Shown here piece by piece: positions 41,135 through 43,961 of a stretch of DNA of 43,961 nt. Origin of the DNA: an uncultured Eubacteriales bacterium. GTDB taxonomy: Bacteria; Bacillota; Clostridia; Oscillospirales; Acutalibacteraceae. The stretch covers positions 1 to 43,961 of the forward strand of contig CAOSWK010000006.1 in assembly GCA_948527295.1 (NCBI GenBank), read 5' to 3'. Made by a program: the position numbers and the translations under genes. The notes under the pieces were generated by a model. That model was not told the origin of the DNA. It was given only the letters and a program-made list of their open reading frames with translations, and did not search any database. Numbering within the stretch: the stretch's first letter is position 1; every line of letters starts with the position of its first letter.

Positions 41135-43201
41135 TCAATCATTTGGGTTTGCCACAAGAATTACTTCTAGGTTGGCACAATTACCAAAATAACGGAACCT
41201 CAGATCAGATTCAGATATATTGCCAAATTTTTTTACGTTGTTAAGTTCAACATATTTAATGTTATAACAATAGGAGAAAGCGTTCTGTCCCAAAAAATCT
41301 ACGTTCTCTGGAATGGAGATAGATGTAAGCAAATGACAACTCGAAAATGCGAACTTTCCAATCGAAACTACTTCATCGGGTATAACTACATTTTTAAGAT
41401 TTTTACAACCATCAAATGAGCACATACCAATCGAGTTTAAGCCTTTTGGCAAATCTATTTTTTCCAAAGTTCCACAGCTGAAAAACGCACCACTTTCAAC
41501 CGATTTTACACTATTTGGAACATCGTAGGACCTTTCTGGTTTGCCTTCCGGGTAAACAATCAAAACGTCCAAAGGTTTAGAGAAAACGACTCCGTCGGCA
41601 GATGTAAAGTTAGGATTATTTTTATCTACATCAATTGATTTTAATGATTTACAATTAGCAAATGCCAGGTATCCAATATAATTTACATTTTTTGGGATAT
41701 AAATAGATTTAAGTGACCTACAGTCCATAAAGGCCAACTTCTCAATATGGATTAGATCTTTTGGTAAGTCTATATGTTCAAGGCTCTCACAGTCACGAAA
41801 AGCACTATGTCCAATCGAAGTTATTCCATCATATAAAGTAACAGATTTAAGTGTATGGCAATCGTTAAAAACTCCACCGTTGATAGTGGTTACTTTATGT
41901 GGTATAGCAATCGACTCAAGGTTTTCGCAACCTTTAAAGGAACCTTGCCCAATAAACGTTACACTCTCAGGAATTTTTATAGAATCAAAAGGGTTTCCAG
42001 CAAAAGCATAGTCTCCAATAGAGATTATTCCATCAGGTAGCTCAACAGATTTAAGCCCACAATTAGAAAAGGCATTATTTTTAATTGAAGTTACATTCTT
42101 TGATATTTTTATATGAGTTAGTTTGCATCCACAAAAAGCATATTCTCCAATCAAGTTTACGCTATCTGAAATATCGACATCTTTAAAACTTCTTAAACAT
42201 TGAAATGCGTGAGCTCCAATTGATGTTACACCTTTTTTTATAACAACATTTTTTATATTATACCTCTCTTTGTACCATGGTGCAAAAGTTTCAAAAGCAT
42301 AATCGCGCATATTACCTTTACCAAAAATTGTGAGTGTGCCTTTTTCGTCAAACAACCAGTAAACTTTTTGTCCACAGCTATTATGTGGTCCTATTTTAAA
42401 ATATTGTTCTACGTTTTCTATAAATTGAAGTTCCTCTGGTAAAAACCTATTGTCAGAGAGCCACTTGCCAATTAATATTTTATCTTGACCAAATTGTCCA
42501 ATTTGGCTTGCTAAATGGCTTACATCTGACCTTAGCCTTTCAAAGCTTTCAGGATCATGTATCTTTAAGTTTTCCAAGAAATCTAAAATATCTTCTTCCG
42601 CTTTTACACCATTTTTTTCAAAATACTTTAACAAGTCGTGTAATTGGTTTCCGGCATTATTCATAAGTCTTCCAAATTTTGCATAATGTGCATCTTGTAG
42701 ATTGAATTCGAAATTTGTTGAATTACCGGCATTTTCATTATCGTTAGTATTGTTATTACCGTTATCGTTGCCATTATTATTGCCGTTGCTGTCATGATGT
42801 TGACTATTACCTACGGTTCCGGATTGGTCTTGCTCCGAGGCTGAAACATTTTCAACTTGCATAGCATAAGTAGTTGGGCTTAATTGAGCACCACTTAAGA
42901 GCCCTACAGACAATAGTCCGCCAGCCAGAAGTGCCGACTTAACCGACACACCTCCGCTAACGTTGAATAAATCCTCTTCAGATAATTTTTTTAAAGTTTC
43001 TTCCTCGTATTTGAGCAATTCTTCCTCCGAAAAGTTTACCTTAAACTTTTTCATAAGCGGCATTATCTCCTGTTGAATTAATCTCTTCAAATCTTCCTCA
43101 TTTACGATTGCTTTAGCTTTTTCTACAATTTTTTCTTTTAATTTAGTGTCCGAAAATATTTGCTCATAAAATTTTGAGATTTCCTTTTTTCTGTTTTCCA
43201 C
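41135..43201 (-). CDS. BspA-type leucine-rich-repeat protein with double-glycine leader-like N-terminus
   Basis: 688 residues from GTG 43199-43201, which has AAGGAG nine bases upstream. An ATG at 43261 lacks one. Residues 1-84 are charged and helical and end LKKLSEEDLFNVSGG, resembling a Nif11-type leader with a double-glycine cut site. Residues 88-106 are hydrophobic (LLAGGLLSVGLLSG). An Asn-rich spacer follows (about 125-165). The GTLTIFGKGNMRDY cap then precedes about 13 LRR_5 repeats of the VTSIGxxAF type, to the C-terminus. Such BspA proteins bind host or bacterial surfaces. A strong promoter lies upstream. No PCAT exporter is in the window. Confidence 0.82.
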   Translation of the reverse strand: MENRKKEISKFYEQIFSDTKLKEKIVEKAKAIVNEEDLKRLIQQEIMPLMKKFKVNFSEEELLKYEEETLKKLSEEDLFNVSGGVSVKSALLAGGLLSVGLLSGAQLSPTTYAMQVENVSASEQDQSGTVGNSQHHDSNGNNNGNDNGNNNTNDNENAGNSTNFEFNLQDAHYAKFGRLMNNAGNQLHDLLKYFEKNGVKAEEDILDFLENLKIHDPESFERLRSDVSHLASQIGQFGQDKILIGKWLSDNRFLPEELQFIENVEQYFKIGPHNSCGQKVYWLFDEKGTLTIFGKGNMRDYAFETFAPWYKERYNIKNVVIKKGVTSIGAHAFQCLRSFKDVDISDSVNLIGEYAFCGCKLTHIKISKNVTSIKNNAFSNCGLKSVELPDGIISIGDYAFAGNPFDSIKIPESVTFIGQGSFKGCENLESIAIPHKVTTINGGVFNDCHTLKSVTLYDGITSIGHSAFRDCESLEHIDLPKDLIHIEKLAFMDCRSLKSIYIPKNVNYIGYLAFANCKSLKSIDVDKNNPNFTSADGVVFSKPLDVLIVYPEGKPERSYDVPNSVKSVESGAFFSCGTLEKIDLPKGLNSIGMCSFDGCKNLKNVVIPDEVVSIGKFAFSSCHLLTSISIPENVDFLGQNAFSYCYNIKYVELNNVKKFGNISESDLRFRYFGNCANLEVILVANPND

Positions 43202-43232
43202 TAAAATCAACTCCTTTTCTGCTATCAATAAC

Positions 43233-43261
43233 ATTATATCGCAAATTACGCTAAAAGTCAA
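43233..43261 (-). promoter_or_regulatory. Predicted SigA promoter of the LRR protein
   Basis: Minus strand TTGACT (43256-43261), 17-bp spacer, TATAAT (43233-43238), 32 bp before the GTG start. Its position is a further argument against the ATG at 43261. Confidence 0.75.
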
Positions 43262-43580
43262 ATTAAATTTTATGTATTTTTGTGTTTATTGCTTAATTGT
43301 GGCAAAAAATTAATGAATAATATAATCATGAAAATAAGCATAGAACACAGAAAAAACAAAATTGCTATCTTTTTAATATCAAAATGACAACTTTTCTAAG
43401 ATTGATTTTTTTACTGTTTCTGATACAATGTAATTATGAAATTTATCGATTTATGGCGAATTTGTATTTTCGTAAACATTGTAAATGGTTTGAACCTGTG
43501 TCATTTCTGGCTTGTTTCAAGCCCCTATTGGAATCCGTACCATATTTTGAGTTGACTACTGATACAAAGCTAATTATATC
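43262..43580. other. 319-bp intergenic region
   Basis: AT-rich. The only notable signal is TTGATT (43402-43407), a 16-bp spacer and an extended -10 TGATACAAT (TACAAT at 43424-43429) on the plus strand. It points toward the antisense of the last gene. A 39-codon ORF at 43436 follows it but has no ribosome-binding site. Nothing else recognised. Confidence 0.4.
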
Positions 43581-43961
43581 TCACATAGTCAACGTCTCAT
43601 AGCGGCGTTTTGTTTGTCGCTGACTTATCAAATACTTGAGCCCGATAACCGTATTAGCAATCAGCCAAAACAGTATGGCAAGGTAAATTGTCAAGTAACT
43701 TGCCGCCACGTTATAAAACAGATTTCGGCCGATTCCACCAAGAAAACTATCGTACTTAAGGTCTGTATTTGAAAGAAATTTATCCATTTTCTGAACCGCC
43801 TGCATTAGGCCCATGTTGGCAACCACTTCATCTGACAGAAAGATATTCTGACAGTATGGTTTAGACTCTCTAGCAATCTCTGTGAAAAGCTCGTCGGGAA
43901 CGATCAAAGCTATAGACAGCGTGATTGCTCGATCTGCCACTATGTTATCATAATAGATTTT
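43581..43961 (-). CDS. Partial membrane-anchored protein, cut by the window edge
   Basis: The frame is open from the window end (43961) to a stop at 43581, about 126 residues, with no start codon or ribosome-binding site required before the edge. The visible part has a soluble segment (IALIVPDELFTEIARESKPYCQNIF), a hydrophilic middle, and one strong hydrophobic helix near the C-terminus (YLTIYLAILFWLIANTVIG). A basic tail follows (QRQTKRRYETLTM). Family not recognised. A GTG inside the window could be a start but has no site. The gene probably begins outside the window. Confidence 0.55.
   Translation of the reverse strand, partial: KIYYDNIVADRAITLSIALIVPDELFTEIARESKPYCQNIFLSDEVVANMGLMQAVQKMDKFLSNTDLKYDSFLGGIGRNLFYNVAASYLTIYLAILFWLIANTVIGLKYLISQRQTKRRYETLTM

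Noticed and set aside
43384..43602. A 72-residue membrane ORF on the plus strand
   Set aside because: No ribosome-binding site, and it runs into the antisense of the partial gene at the window edge.

Overview
The window looks like chromosomal DNA of a spore-forming Clostridia lineage, most likely Oscillospiraceae-like. The evidence is the YaaL-BofA pair, a SpoIIM-family protein, AddAB in place of RecBCD, a SAM-I riboswitch ahead of metK, and a RibU-type ECF component. SigA-type promoters with exactly 17-bp spacers recur, and GTG and TTG starts are common. No rRNA, tRNA or CRISPR was seen.

Layout. (1) 1-4.9 kb, minus strand: an AT-rich tandem array of eight related short secreted proteins. 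They share a signal-peptide type but have divergent, acidic, repeat-bearing bodies; one copy is broken by a stop codon. Five of the eight end in a cysteine four residues from the C-terminus (CNIA, CLLI, CNIA, CNLI, CNLI), which looks like a eukaryotic CaaX prenylation box. (2) 5-26.2 kb: housekeeping genes. These are hemW, rlmH, walJ, murA, comM, ribU, metK under an S-box, addB-addA, secG, yaaL, bofA, nrdR, trxA, a flavin reductase plus SDR pair, and feoA-feoB. (3) 26.3-28.8 kb: four tandem paralogous four-helix membrane proteins. (4) 28.9-33.4 kb: ispE, then a substrate-binding protein paired with a sensor-MFS fusion. (5) 33.7-36.7 kb: a large secreted Gln/Asn-rich protein and a SpoIIM-like protein. 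(6) About 36.8-41 kb: a small, apparently integrase-less mobile element. It has an XRE repressor and an excisionase-like gene facing away from each other across a 16-bp perfect inverted repeat, a PrimPol-helicase replication protein, and an iteron array flanking an AT-rich core that looks like its origin. (7) 41.1-43.2 kb: a BspA-type leucine-rich-repeat surface protein whose N-terminus resembles a Nif11-type double-glycine leader. (8) 43.6 kb to the end: a truncated membrane-anchored gene.

How it fits together. The core supplies haem and rRNA maturation, peptidoglycan synthesis, riboflavin uptake, methionine-derived SAM, recombination, ferrous iron uptake and isoprenoid synthesis. The accessory regions are AT-rich and dominated by secreted or surface proteins (the N-terminal array, the Gln/Asn-rich protein, the LRR protein). 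This suggests a host-associated lifestyle. If the CaaX-like tails are functional, these proteins would have to reach eukaryotic cytosol, for example from an intracellular symbiont of a protist. That is an inference, not something the sequence proves.
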